A stretch of DNA of 64,000 nt from Gilliamella sp. Pra-s52 (GCF_009795805.1 NZ_WTEY01000001.1:1-64000); one strand, 5' to 3'. Numbered from the stretch's first letter, positions 48,346-57,831 are shown. A program made the numbers and translations. The notes: generated by a model from the sequence alone, not told the origin.

Positions 48346-49713
48346 ATGAGTTCGGTATTTGAAATATTTAAAATTGGTATTGGGCCTTCAAGTTCACATA
48401 CAGTAGGACCAATGAGGGCAGGGAAGGCGTTTATAGATCAACTTATTAGTAACGAAATGATGCCATCAGTAACAAAAATTGTGGCGGATGTTTATGGTTC
48501 TTTGTCGTTAACAGGAAAAGGGCATCAAACCGATATTGCTATCATTATGGGGTTAGCTGGTGAAATGCCTGATACTGTTAATATTGATGCTATTCCAGTT
48601 TTTATCGAAACGCTGAGCCAAACTGGCCGTTTACCTATTTATAATAATCGTTACCAAATCGACTTCCCTTTGGACAGTTGTATGGTGTTTCATTCTAAAT
48701 TTTTACCATTACATGAAAATGGTATGACGCTAAGTGCCTATAATGGAAATACATTATTATTTCAAAAGACGTATTACTCTGTTGGAGGAGGGAAGATTGT
48801 TGAAGAAGAAAAATTTGGTCAACAAGAGCAAGATTCTGTAAAACTTCCTTATCCATTTGCTTCAGCTGAGCAATTATTAAAACATTGTGAAGATAACTCA
48901 TTATCAATTTCTAGTATTATGATGAAAAATGAGCTGCAATTGCACTCTTATGAAGAAATTGAAACGTACTTTTCTCGTGTTGGGCAGACTATTTTGGAGT
49001 GTATTAAGCGTGGAATGAATACTGAAGGGTTATTACCGGGGCCAATTAAAGTTCCTCGTCGTGCGTTTTCATTATATCGGCAATTGTCTACCACCAAAGA
49101 TAAGATTATTAGTGATCCAATGGTTATTATTGATTGGGTAAATATGTTTGCACTTGCCGTAAGTGAAGAAAATGCCGCGGGTGGACGAGTGGTGACAGCG
49201 CCAACAAATGGAGCGTGCGGTATTATTCCTGCAGTACTTGCTTATTATGATAAATTTATCAACGAAGTAACACCTGATATTTACATTCGATTCTTTTTGA
49301 CATGTGGTGCAATTGGGCAACTTTACCAAATTAATGCATCTATTTCTGGTGCAGAAGTTGGTTGTCAAGGCGAAGTCGGGGTTGCTTGTTCTATGGCAGC
49401 TGCTGGACTTGCTGAACTTTTAGGTGGAAATCCTGAGCAAGTTTGTATGGCAGCTGAAATTGCGATGGAGCATAACTTAGGATTGACTTGTGATCCTGTA
49501 GCTGGTCAAGTGCAGGTACCTTGTATTGAGCGTAATGCGATTGCTGCAGTAAAATCAATCAATGCAACAAGAATGGCTTTAAGGCGAATTACGGCAGCCA
49601 AAGTATCATTAGATAAAGTGATTAAAACGATGTACGAAACGGGTAAAGATATGAATGCAAAATATCGAGAAACATCTCGTGGAGGCCTTGCGATTACTGT
49701 TCATTGTAATTAG
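48346..49713 (+). CDS. sdaB: L-serine dehydratase
   Basis: The enzyme deaminates L-serine to pyruvate and ammonia using a [4Fe-4S] cluster. The 455-residue protein (E. coli SdaB 455) has an N-terminal FKIGIGPSSSHTVGPM (regulatory beta domain) and a C-terminal catalytic domain with APTNGACGIIPAV and the cysteines in GAEVGCQGEVGVACSM and LTCDPVAGQVQVPCIER that can ligate the cluster. It follows sdaC, as sdaB does in E. coli. SdaA is the alternative, but neighbour and length favour SdaB. Confidence 0.93.
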   Translation: MSSVFEIFKIGIGPSSSHTVGPMRAGKAFIDQLISNEMMPSVTKIVADVYGSLSLTGKGHQTDIAIIMGLAGEMPDTVNIDAIPVFIETLSQTGRLPIYNNRYQIDFPLDSCMVFHSKFLPLHENGMTLSAYNGNTLLFQKTYYSVGGGKIVEEEKFGQQEQDSVKLPYPFASAEQLLKHCEDNSLSISSIMMKNELQLHSYEEIETYFSRVGQTILECIKRGMNTEGLLPGPIKVPRRAFSLYRQLSTTKDKIISDPMVIIDWVNMFALAVSEENAAGGRVVTAPTNGACGIIPAVLAYYDKFINEVTPDIYIRFFLTCGAIGQLYQINASISGAEVGCQGEVGVACSMAAAGLAELLGGNPEQVCMAAEIAMEHNLGLTCDPVAGQVQVPCIERNAIAAVKSINATRMALRRITAAKVSLDKVIKTMYETGKDMNAKYRETSRGGLAITVHCN

Positions 49714-49820
49714 CTTACTTTATTAGCTGTATTGTATTGACCGATTGTAAAATCGGCCAATACTTAAATAGTGTAGTTTGTGGTCGTCAATTAATTGTAC
49801 TTGATTTAATCTAATTTAAT

Positions 49821-50179
49821 TTAATGTTTCCAACACATAGTGTTGACTTTAGAACGCAAGAAATCATTCTGTGTTAGCACGTTTACTTTTTCTGTTTTTA
49901 TTGTTTTTTGTTTTCTTTTTCGTTTTGGTTGTTCTATTGAGCTGTTGTGAATAACTTCGTTATAAGCTAGTAAATTGTTAAGCTGGTCAAGCTCATCTAA
50001 TCCACGAAGAACAGAAATTACGTTTGCAACGTAATCGATTTGCCGTGTTCAATCCGTTTTATTATTGCAATACCAATTTCAGATTTTTTGGCAAGTTCTT
50101 GCTGAGATAAGTTTTTTACGATTCTTGCCATTTTTATTCTGCGACATAACGTAGCAATTATGTCGATATTTTCATTCAT
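49821..50179 (-). pseudogene. Frameshifted XRE-family regulator
   Basis: ATG 50179 has a good ribosome site (AAAGGA) and reads a helix-turn-helix protein: LCRRIKMARIVKNLSQQELA, then KKSEIGIAIIKRIEHGKSIT. After 53 codons a TAA stop occurs at 50018-50020. A one-base shift near 50024-50030 restores the expected continuation ANVISVLRGLDELDQLNNLL. That frame stays open to 49821, with a lysine/arginine-rich tail. The restored protein would be about 119 residues, like XRE/HipB-type regulators. A sequencing error would give the same picture. The neighbouring toxin-like gene expected for HipB is not present. Confidence 0.75.
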
Positions 50180-50195
50180 GAAATATCCTTTGTAG

Positions 50196-50219
50196 GATAT
50201 GCCATGTGATAGGCATATC
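50196..50219. promoter_or_regulatory. Palindrome upstream of the XRE pseudogene
   Basis: Perfect 8-bp arms gatatgcc/ggcatatc with an 8-nt centre, 17 bases upstream of the pseudogene start codon. Such sites are typical autoregulatory operators of XRE regulators. It also lies just past the mpl stop, so it could be a 3' stem-loop of mpl. Confidence 0.45.
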
Positions 50220-50244
50220 TTCTATCGCTATTAATATATTGTTA

Positions 50245-51633
50245 TTAAATTAACGGCTGATCTTCTTTATCTTTGACTATTTTTTCTAGGCTTTCTAAAA
50301 GCTTTTTATGAATGTTATTAAATCCGCCATTGCTCATAATTAAGATTGCATCTGTTGGTCGGGCTGATTTTGTGATCATTTCAACCAGTAAATCAATGTC
50401 ACCAGTCCAGTAAGCTGGTTGAATACAAGCATCAACGATATCGGCAACTAACCAAGGTAATTGTTCTGGTTGAAAGATGAATATTTCGTCAGCACGTCCA
50501 AGCGATGGAGCAAGCTCTTCTTTGGAAACACCCAGTTTCATTGTGTTTGAGCGAGGCTCAAGTACAGCTAAGATTCGTCGATTTGCCCCAATTTTGCTAC
50601 GCAAGGCTTCCAGTGTTGCTAAAATTGCCGTTGGGTGATGAGCAAAATCGTCATAAATTTCGATGTTATTAACTTCACCGTAGAGTTCCAAACGTCTTTT
50701 TGCATTTATAAATGTACCTAATGCTAAACATGCGTCCGCAGGCTCAATTCCTATATTATGTGCCGCTGCGATTGCCATCAATGCGTTGTGCATATTATGC
50801 TCACCTACTAATGAATATTTTACTTCACCTACTTTTTGATTTTTATAGTAAACAGCAAACTGACTTGCATCATTATTGATACGTTGCGCTAACCAGCCAG
50901 TTTTTGATTCTGTAAATACTTGTTCGCTCCAGCACCCCTTTGCTAATACTTGTTTTAAATTTACATCTTCTTGTGGTGATATGATTAGCCCTTTACTTGG
51001 TACTAAACGTACTAAATGGTGGAATTGTTTTTGAATTGAGCTAAGGTCGTCAAAAATATCTGCATGATCAAATTCTAAATTGTTCATGATTAGTGTCTTT
51101 GGGTAGTAGTGCATAAATTTTGAACGCTTGTCGAAGAATGAACAGTCATATTCATCCGCTTCAATAACAAAAAAGTTACCTTCCCCTAATCTTGCTGAGA
51201 CTTCAAAATTACCGGGGACTCCTCCAATCACAAAGCCTTGTTTATAACCTTGTTTTTCTAAAATCCAATTGACCATGCCTGCAGTTGTGGTTTTGCCATG
51301 CGTTCCTGCAACAGCAATGACCCAACGGTCACGAAGTACATTGTCATGTAGCCATTGGGGGGCTGAAATATAAGGAATGTTATTGTTTAAAATGTATTCA
51401 ACACAAGGGTTCCCTCTTGATAGGGCATTGCCGATAATGACTAAATCAGGTATCGATGTTAGTTGTGATGGATCATATCCTTCAATAATATCAATGCGCT
51501 CTTTTTGTAAAAGCGTACTCATTGGTGGGTAAACATTTTTATCTGAACCTGTTACTCGATGACCTAAAGAACGGGCTATTAGTGCAATCCCTGCCATAAA
51601 TGTGCCACAAATTCCAAGAATATGAATATGCAT
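50245..51633 (-). CDS. mpl: Murein tripeptide ligase Mpl
   Basis: Mpl joins the recycled tripeptide L-Ala-D-Glu-meso-DAP to UDP-N-acetylmuramic acid, recycling cell-wall material. The 462-residue protein has the N-terminal UDP-binding motif HILGICGTFMAGIALIA, the ATP-binding GTHGKTTTAGM near residue 111, and EADEYDCSFFDKRSK. It is close to E. coli Mpl (457). It starts 118 bases after recJ stops and has its own ribosome site. Confidence 0.95.
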   Translation of the reverse strand: MHIHILGICGTFMAGIALIARSLGHRVTGSDKNVYPPMSTLLQKERIDIIEGYDPSQLTSIPDLVIIGNALSRGNPCVEYILNNNIPYISAPQWLHDNVLRDRWVIAVAGTHGKTTTAGMVNWILEKQGYKQGFVIGGVPGNFEVSARLGEGNFFVIEADEYDCSFFDKRSKFMHYYPKTLIMNNLEFDHADIFDDLSSIQKQFHHLVRLVPSKGLIISPQEDVNLKQVLAKGCWSEQVFTESKTGWLAQRINNDASQFAVYYKNQKVGEVKYSLVGEHNMHNALMAIAAAHNIGIEPADACLALGTFINAKRRLELYGEVNNIEIYDDFAHHPTAILATLEALRSKIGANRRILAVLEPRSNTMKLGVSKEELAPSLGRADEIFIFQPEQLPWLVADIVDACIQPAYWTGDIDLLVEMITKSARPTDAILIMSNGGFNNIHKKLLESLEKIVKDKEDQPLI

Positions 51634-51751
51634 TTTGTATCCTTAACGTTGTATTAATTCTATATCAGTGATGTTGGGTAACCATTGTTAACTTGGCCTC
51701 AATCTGGTGTAAATCCAGCACAACTTTACAATTATAATCGATCCGACTTGC

Positions 51752-53488
51752 TTATGCGATAGGGCATAGGTGTTTTATGATTAAATTTGGTGATTGGTTA
51801 CCTCGAAATTCATTGACATCTAAATGATAAACTATCTTTACATTTTTTATTGACTGATCAGGCCATTGCTGTCTATTTACATTAAAAAATATTCCTTCAA
51901 TAAGTGGGCCACCATTTTTAGGCTCTAATACTAATTTAAGGTGTTTTTCTGCAAGTAATTGTTGTCGGTGAATAATAAATTCGCCATCAAAAATTGGGGT
52001 ACTAAATCCTTCTCCCCATGGGCCTGATTCTTTTACTTGTTTAGCTATTGCGTAAGTAAAGTCTTGGCTATCTATTTCACCATCGGTTTCAATGATTTGT
52101 TCTAGTAAATTAGGAGGTAATTGTTTGTCTGAAAGAGCTTCAATACTACTTTTAAAACGTTCTAAATCTTCTTCACAAATGGTTAATCCAACAGCCATTG
52201 CGTGTCCTCCAAAACTAACGATTAAATCTGGATGTTGCTGATTTAATTTATCAATAAAATCCCTTAAATGTAATCCTTTAATTGAGCGTCCTGAACCTTT
52301 TAAAAAACCATCTTGGGTTGAGGCAAAAGAGATCACTGGGCGGTAATATTTGTCTTTCAAGCGAGCCGATAATATGCCAATAATACCTTGATGCCACTGG
52401 GGATGATAAAAGACGAGGAAGTTAGGAATAGCTGTGCTTTGTTTTTCAATTTCTTCAATAAACGATAAAGCTTCTTTATGCATCGTTTGTTCAATCAATT
52501 TTCGATCGCTATTGAGGTTATCAAGATCTGTCGCCTTGCTGATAGCTAAATCATAATTATCACAAAGTAATAATTCAACACCTAATGTCATATTATCCAT
52601 TCTACCAGCAGCATTTAATCGAGGCGCAATATAAAAAGCTAAATCTGTTGAAGTAATAGATGTAGGATCTTTTTTGGCTATCTGTAATAGAGCTTTGATT
52701 CCTTCGCTACAATAACCGGCCCTGATTCTGTTCACACCTTGGTAAACTAGAATACGATTATTGTGATCTAGCCGAACTACGTCAGCAATAGTACCTAGTG
52801 CCACTAAGTCGAGCAAATTTGTTATATTATATTCAGTCAAATTATTGTCAGTGAACCAGTTTTCTTTGCGCAATTTTGCACGTAAGGCTGACATAAAGTA
52901 AAAAGCTACTCCCACACCCGCTAAGTGCTTAGATGGAAAATCGCAATTAGGTAAATTAGGATTGATTATGGCATCAGCATTAGGCAGTTGCTCAGGACAT
53001 AAATGGTGATCAGTAATAATGACTGATAAATTTGCTTGTTTGGCAAAATCGACTGCTTCAATAGCAGAAATTCCGTTATCAACAGTAATAATAAGTTGTG
53101 CTTTTTTTAAAATGGCTTTTTTAACCACCGATACACTCAATCCATATCCATCATTGAAGCGATCTGGAATGATGTAATCAACAAATTGACAGCCCATATT
53201 TTTAAGAGCTTTGATTGTTAAAGCGGTGCTTGTAGCTCCATCTGTATCAAAGTCACCAACAATCATAATTTGTTGATTATTCTTCATTGCTAAATAAAGA
53301 ATTTCGACGGCTTTTTCAATGCCATTTAGTTTGTCGTAATTACATAAATTGCGAGTGGTGTAGTCAAGCTCTTGTGCATGAGTAATACCACGAGATGCAT
53401 AAATTCGTTGCAATAATAACGGAATATCATTAGGAAATTCTGGATATACCTCAATTAATTTGCGATGTATTAATTTATTTCTTTTCAT
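51752..53488 (-). CDS. recJ: Single-stranded-DNA exonuclease RecJ
   Basis: RecJ is a 5'-3' exonuclease on single-stranded DNA in recombination and mismatch repair. The 578-residue protein (E. coli 577) has the DHH phosphoesterase motifs DFDTDG (79-84), DNG (137-139) and DHH (160-162), then GVGVAFYFM and the DHHA1 region with GGHAMAVGL. It follows dsbC after 81 bases. A strong stem-loop ends only 7 bases before its ATG, where a ribosome site would normally be. Order xerD-dsbC-recJ matches E. coli. Confidence 0.95.
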   Translation of the reverse strand: MKRNKLIHRKLIEVYPEFPNDIPLLLQRIYASRGITHAQELDYTTRNLCNYDKLNGIEKAVEILYLAMKNNQQIMIVGDFDTDGATSTALTIKALKNMGCQFVDYIIPDRFNDGYGLSVSVVKKAILKKAQLIITVDNGISAIEAVDFAKQANLSVIITDHHLCPEQLPNADAIINPNLPNCDFPSKHLAGVGVAFYFMSALRAKLRKENWFTDNNLTEYNITNLLDLVALGTIADVVRLDHNNRILVYQGVNRIRAGYCSEGIKALLQIAKKDPTSITSTDLAFYIAPRLNAAGRMDNMTLGVELLLCDNYDLAISKATDLDNLNSDRKLIEQTMHKEALSFIEEIEKQSTAIPNFLVFYHPQWHQGIIGILSARLKDKYYRPVISFASTQDGFLKGSGRSIKGLHLRDFIDKLNQQHPDLIVSFGGHAMAVGLTICEEDLERFKSSIEALSDKQLPPNLLEQIIETDGEIDSQDFTYAIAKQVKESGPWGEGFSTPIFDGEFIIHRQQLLAEKHLKLVLEPKNGGPLIEGIFFNVNRQQWPDQSIKNVKIVYHLDVNEFRGNQSPNLIIKHLCPIA

Positions 53489-53495
53489 ATTTTAT

Positions 53496-53519
53496 ATGCT
53501 AGCGTATTGGCGCTAGCAT
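53496..53519 (-). promoter_or_regulatory. Stem-loop just upstream of recJ start codon
   Basis: Perfect 9-bp arms atgctagcg/cgctagcat with a 6-nt loop, in the dsbC-recJ intergenic region. Its inner end is 7 bases from the recJ ATG and no separate Shine-Dalgarno is visible. It could reduce or regulate recJ translation, or mark RNA processing between the cistrons. Confidence 0.55.
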
Positions 53520-53569
53520 GTATTTTGTTATTATGTTTTAAGTTTTAATAAGTGATTACTTGTTAATTT

Positions 53570-54268
53570 TTATTTAGTTGCTTTTTTATCTAAAATTTCA
53601 ATTAATTTATCCGCAGGTAAATAGCCAGAAACCAATTGTCCGTTAGGTAAAACAATTGCTGGTGTACCACTAATGCCAAGTTTTTTACCAACATTAAATT
53701 GTTGTGTTACGTAAGGAATCATACTGCTAGCTGGAGAAATAGTGTTGCCTTTATAAGCATTTTCAAATGCTGCTTTGCGGTTAGTCATACTCCAAATGGA
53801 TTGCATATTTTTACCCACCTCACTATCAGCACCTGCTCGAGGGAATGCAAAATAATGTACTGAAATACCGGCTTCTAAATATTTATCGATATTTTCGTGT
53901 AGTAGTTTGCAGTAATGGCAAGTGTAATCAGTAAAGACTGAAATAATATATTTTTCATTTTTGGCTTTATAAACAATGGCATCATTTTTAATTGATTTGA
54001 TTAATCTAAGGTTGTTACCATTAGCGATATCTTCTGGTTCATCACCTTGAATATCATAAATAGGGCCTTGGGTTAAATATTTACCATCGTCTGTAACATA
54101 AAAAAGTCCATCAGGTGTAGTGACTCTTTTTAAGCCATTTACTGGGCTATTTGCAATTTTAATATTTTTATGACTATAACCTAATTTGTCCATTGCATTA
54201 ATAATATCTGTATTATTTGCTAACGCTGTAGTTGATATTAATGCTAAACCTAAAACTAATTTTTTCAT
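53570..54268 (-). CDS. dsbC: Thiol:disulfide isomerase DsbC
   Basis: DsbC corrects wrong disulfides in the periplasm as a V-shaped dimer kept reduced by DsbD. The 232-residue protein has a signal peptide (about 1-17), an N-terminal dimerisation domain, and a thioredoxin domain with C117-H-Y-C120 and the cis-proline in GISGTPAIV. The second, structural cysteine pair of E. coli DsbC (C141-C163) is replaced by serines here (IWSMTN and PASSMI). It lies between xerD and recJ. Confidence 0.93.
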   Translation of the reverse strand: MKKLVLGLALISTTALANNTDIINAMDKLGYSHKNIKIANSPVNGLKRVTTPDGLFYVTDDGKYLTQGPIYDIQGDEPEDIANGNNLRLIKSIKNDAIVYKAKNEKYIISVFTDYTCHYCKLLHENIDKYLEAGISVHYFAFPRAGADSEVGKNMQSIWSMTNRKAAFENAYKGNTISPASSMIPYVTQQFNVGKKLGISGTPAIVLPNGQLVSGYLPADKLIEILDKKATK

Positions 54269-54293
54269 TTAATTATCCTTATTTTTTCGTGCG

Positions 54294-55208
54294 TTATGCT
54301 CGAGGATGATGTTTGCTGTGTAACTGTTTTAATCTTTCAGTCGCTACATGTGTATAAATTTGTGTCGTTGACAGACTACTGTGTCCAAGCAACATTTGTA
54401 CAACACGTAAATCCGCTCCGTGATTAAGTAAATGGGTTGCGAAAGCATGCCGAAGTACATGAGGTGAAAGCGCTTCGATATTGATGCCCGTCAACATGGC
54501 ATAGTATTTTATTCTATGCCAAAAGGTCTGTCGTGTCATTTTTTTACCTAATCGGCTCGGAAATAGCACATCAATAGTGCCATTTTTTAGAAGATCGTTT
54601 CGGCCATATTTGAAATAGTATTCAAGCCAATAAACAGCTTCTTCACCTAGCGGTACTAAACGTTCTTTATTTCCTTTCCCAATAACTCTTATTACCCCTT
54701 GTCTTAAGCTAATATCACTCATTTCTAAATTTACTAACTCTGATACACGTAGACCTGTAGCATAAAGCACTTCTAACATGGCTTTATCTCTTAATTCTAT
54801 AGGATCTTCTATACTGGGAGATTCAAGTAGAGAACTAACTTGTGATTCAGTTAAATCTTTTGGTAACTTTTTGGGTAATTTGGGTGATGATAATATCGCT
54901 GATGGGTCATCAGTTCGGTAATTTTCTTGATATAAATACTGAAAAAATCTTTTGATTGCGCTAAGTAAGCGTGCTGAACTACTTGCTTTATAACCATCTT
55001 TTACCCGTTGCATCAAAAATTCTTGTAAATTAATCGTTTGAGCTGTTAAACATGTTGTATTTTGCTGTTGTAAAGATTGGCTTAACGCTAATAGATCAAG
55101 TTTATAAGATTCAATGGTATTTTCAGCTAGGTTTCTTTCTAACCATAATGAATCTAAGAAATGCGCTATTAACATTTTGTTTTGGGGGGGAGCGTCTTGG
55201 TAAGACAT
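54294..55208 (-). CDS. xerD: Tyrosine recombinase XerD
   Basis: XerD works with XerC at the dif site to resolve chromosome dimers, activated by FtsK. The 304-residue protein has all catalytic residues: R154, K178, H250, R253, H276 and Y285. The C-terminus HSKHHPRA matches E. coli XerD. ATG 55208 is chosen over the TTG just before it. It is the first gene of xerD-dsbC-recJ. Confidence 0.96.
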   Translation of the reverse strand: MSYQDAPPQNKMLIAHFLDSLWLERNLAENTIESYKLDLLALSQSLQQQNTTCLTAQTINLQEFLMQRVKDGYKASSSARLLSAIKRFFQYLYQENYRTDDPSAILSSPKLPKKLPKDLTESQVSSLLESPSIEDPIELRDKAMLEVLYATGLRVSELVNLEMSDISLRQGVIRVIGKGNKERLVPLGEEAVYWLEYYFKYGRNDLLKNGTIDVLFPSRLGKKMTRQTFWHRIKYYAMLTGINIEALSPHVLRHAFATHLLNHGADLRVVQMLLGHSSLSTTQIYTHVATERLKQLHSKHHPRA

Positions 55209-55364
55209 CAAAATTATCTCTAAATTATATTTATTCGTTTGTTATATTATATACGAACTGTTAATAAGTTACAGTTTTGGGTAATGGGTATTTATGATGG
55301 CTGTTGTTACTTATTTTTATTAACTACTATATACTTAGGTTTTTGTTATTTTTTACTATTGTTT

Positions 55365-55991
55365 ATGTTAAAGCGAAGTATTAATCTTTTTATTGCTCTG
55401 TTTGCTATTTCTATTATTGCTCTGGAAACCTATATTTATTGGCATACTCGGTTTCGTCCTTGGCAGCCTAGCTCTTCAATAGGGCGGTTAGTTTATTATT
55501 ATAGTTTCTTTACTGTATTATCAAATTTAATGTTAGCATTGAGTTGTTTTTGGCTAACTATAAATCCTAATTGCCATCGGTATAGTTTTAAAGTTATTCG
55601 ATTAAATGGATTAGTTGGTGTGATTATAACTACAATAGTGTATAACATAATATTAAGGGGAATTCATTCACCACCTAATATATTATTAAAAATTGCTAAT
55701 GAAAGTTTGCATGTTGTTATCCCTGTTTTGGGAATATTGACTTGGTTTATTTGGGGACCATTTCGGAAAATCAATATTAAAGTCATTGTAGGATCGTTAT
55801 TGTCATTAATGGGATATGGCATTTATATTTTTGTTCGAGGCTATTATACAAGTTTATATCCGTATCCTTTTATTAATGTTGTGCAGATTGGTTATTTTAA
55901 AGCACTATTGGCTGTTAGTAAGGTATTTTTATTATTTTTGGGATTAGTTTTTTTATGTTGGGCAATTGACTGCTTAAGGAGTCAAAAATGA
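55365..55991 (+). CDS. Pr6Pr-type membrane protein
   Basis: A membrane protein (208 residues from this start) with about six helices. The pattern YYSFFTVLSNLMLAL, RLNGLVGVIITTIVYN, HVVIPVLGILTWFIWGP and YPYPFINVVQIG is that of the Pr6Pr family. Its function in bacteria is unknown. ATG 55365 gives the usual family length; ATG 55284 in the same frame would add about 27 residues, and neither has a strong ribosome site. It overlaps grxB by four bases (ATGA) and is divergent from xerD. Confidence 0.75.
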   Translation: MLKRSINLFIALFAISIIALETYIYWHTRFRPWQPSSSIGRLVYYYSFFTVLSNLMLALSCFWLTINPNCHRYSFKVIRLNGLVGVIITTIVYNIILRGIHSPPNILLKIANESLHVVIPVLGILTWFIWGPFRKINIKVIVGSLLSLMGYGIYIFVRGYYTSLYPYPFINVVQIGYFKALLAVSKVFLLFLGLVFLCWAIDCLRSQK

Positions 55992-56638
55992 AACTGTATA
56001 TTTATGAGCATTGTCCTTTTTGTGTTAGAGCGAGAATGATTTTCGGACTAAAAAATGTACCTGTGGAACAACAGGTATTACTTAGTGATGATTTTGCTAC
56101 GCCTGAACATATGATTGGTGAAAAAATGGCACCAATTCTACAAAAAGATGATGGTAGTTATATGCCAGAAAGCTTAGATATTGTTAATTATGTTGATAAT
56201 AACTATGGAGGAAATACTATTTTAATAGGTTCACAATCGTTAAATATTGCAGAATTAATAAAACAGTTACAACAATATGACTATAAATTAGTGTGTCCAC
56301 GTTATATCAAACTAGGTTTAGCTGAATTTGCAACACAAAGTGCTATCGATTATTTTGTTACAAGCAAAGTTAAAAAAATGGGCTCTTTTGATGAATGTTT
56401 GTTGCAAAGTGATTTGTTAATTTCAAAGATTTCAGCTGTGTTGTACAAACTTGATTCGTTGATTGTTTCGTCTGATGCGTGTAATGGGCAATTATCTCTT
56501 GATGATATCTGTTTATTCCCAATTTTACGTAATTTGACGTGTGTTAAAAAATTAACATTTCCGCCTAAAATTAAAGCTTATATTCAATCTATGGCAAACC
56601 TTAGTAAGGTTGATCTGTTTTTTGATAAGGCTATTTAA
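55988..56638 (+). CDS. grxB: Glutaredoxin 2
   Basis: Grx2 reduces disulfides and glutathionylated proteins with glutathione. The 216-residue protein has the active site C9-P-F-C12 and matches E. coli Grx2 (215 residues) along its length, including the MPESLDIVNYVD segment and a C-terminal GST-like helical domain with LFPILRNLTCV. The ATGA overlap with the membrane protein upstream means the two are translated together. Confidence 0.94.
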   Translation: MKLYIYEHCPFCVRARMIFGLKNVPVEQQVLLSDDFATPEHMIGEKMAPILQKDDGSYMPESLDIVNYVDNNYGGNTILIGSQSLNIAELIKQLQQYDYKLVCPRYIKLGLAEFATQSAIDYFVTSKVKKMGSFDECLLQSDLLISKISAVLYKLDSLIVSSDACNGQLSLDDICLFPILRNLTCVKKLTFPPKIKAYIQSMANLSKVDLFFDKAI

Positions 56639-56712
56639 GCGAATGAGTAGAAATATAAAATTATTAGGTTTTACTTGATATTAAACCTGAACAGTAAAAT
56701 TTAACTTCATAA

Positions 56713-56746
56713 AAAAGAACAGGAAAAGTAAATCCTGTTCTTTTTT
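56713..56746 (+). terminator. grxB terminator (bidirectional with lacD)
   Basis: A 12-bp stem aaaagaacagga/tcctgttctttt (56713-56724 with 56733-56744) with an 8-nt loop and T-rich flank on both strands. It lies between the convergent grxB and lacD genes and can serve both. Confidence 0.9.
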
Positions 56747-56790
56747 GTTTAACAATACCTTGTTACTATTGATTATTTAGGGTAATTTGG

Positions 56791-57831
56791 CTAATTGCTT
56801 AATTTAATATCAATAACTTCAATATTATCTTTACCACCGTAAATATCATACCAAGGTGTTGCATACTGTTTTAATATTTTGTTTAGGTGTTCAACATTTT
56901 CTCGTCCAGTTTGATCTAACCAACGTTTTAAACCTTCTGTACCACCATTTGCATAGGCGGCAACACCTTCAAACCACGTTGCACGACCACCTAAAATACC
57001 ACTGTATTTAGCTCCATTTTCACCTGCAAAAATCAGCTCCTCGTGGAAAGTTTTTGTCGGTACCCCTGCGCTCAAATAAATGAATGGTCTAGTTGCTGCA
57101 TCACTTGCTTGTTTAAAATAGTCAGCAGCTTGTTTTTGAGTATAAACAACAATATTGTTGTCGTTAAATCCTTCTACATTTTTGAACAATACAGGAACTT
57201 CGACTTTTAAAACATCAATGTAATATTGTTCTTTTGTAAATTCTTTAATGGTATTAATGACTTTTTGTGGTTTTATTTTGGCAAATTCAGGACTTTTATC
57301 ATCAGTTATCACGTTATCATATACAATAGGTTCAACAAAAACAGGAATATCCGCTGCTCTAGCTTCATTGCCTAAACGTTCTAAAAATGCGTGTTTTTTG
57401 TCTAAAATATCTTGAGGGTCGTCGGGATTATAATAAACCAAGACTTTTGCAGCATCGGCTCCTTTTTTTATTAGGCGCTGTAATGAATCTTCGGGTAAAA
57501 TATCGGGTAATCGGCCTGGAGTGTTGGCATCATATCCTGTTTTTTCATATGACATGATTAACCCGGAATTACTATTTTTGGCTGACATACCTTTAAAGCC
57601 ATACTCTTCATCTAACAAAATTGCACTGACATATTTAGTTAATTCTTGAGAGACAAGTTCTTTAAATTCATAAACCATATCAATATGATAACGTTCTTTA
57701 CCAACAGCTGATTCCATCATTTTAACCATTGAACCACGTTGATCTATCGCTAATGCAGCAATAACGCCATCTTGGTTTGATAATTGCTGCATGCGGGTAA
57801 ATTTGCCACGAGAAATACATTTTTTAGCCAT
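56791..57831 (-). CDS. lacD: Tagatose-1,6-bisphosphate aldolase, LacD type
   Basis: LacD-type class I aldolases split tagatose-1,6-bisphosphate to dihydroxyacetone phosphate and glyceraldehyde-3-phosphate, using a Schiff-base lysine. The 346-residue protein has LAIDQRGSM near residue 28, LLDEEYGFKG, VLVYYNPDD and the likely Schiff-base K209 in DVLKVEVPV. It is somewhat longer than lactococcal/staphylococcal LacD (about 325). GGAGG precedes ATG 57831. No tagatose-6-phosphate kinase (LacC) is adjacent, so the physiological substrate is uncertain. Confidence 0.85.
   Translation of the reverse strand: MAKKCISRGKFTRMQQLSNQDGVIAALAIDQRGSMVKMMESAVGKERYHIDMVYEFKELVSQELTKYVSAILLDEEYGFKGMSAKNSNSGLIMSYEKTGYDANTPGRLPDILPEDSLQRLIKKGADAAKVLVYYNPDDPQDILDKKHAFLERLGNEARAADIPVFVEPIVYDNVITDDKSPEFAKIKPQKVINTIKEFTKEQYYIDVLKVEVPVLFKNVEGFNDNNIVVYTQKQAADYFKQASDAATRPFIYLSAGVPTKTFHEELIFAGENGAKYSGILGGRATWFEGVAAYANGGTEGLKRWLDQTGRENVEHLNKILKQYATPWYDIYGGKDNIEVIDIKLSN

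Noticed and set aside
49860-50179. HipAB-type toxin-antitoxin module
   Set aside because: The XRE frame resembles HipB but no HipA-like or other toxin gene is adjacent, and the frame is broken.
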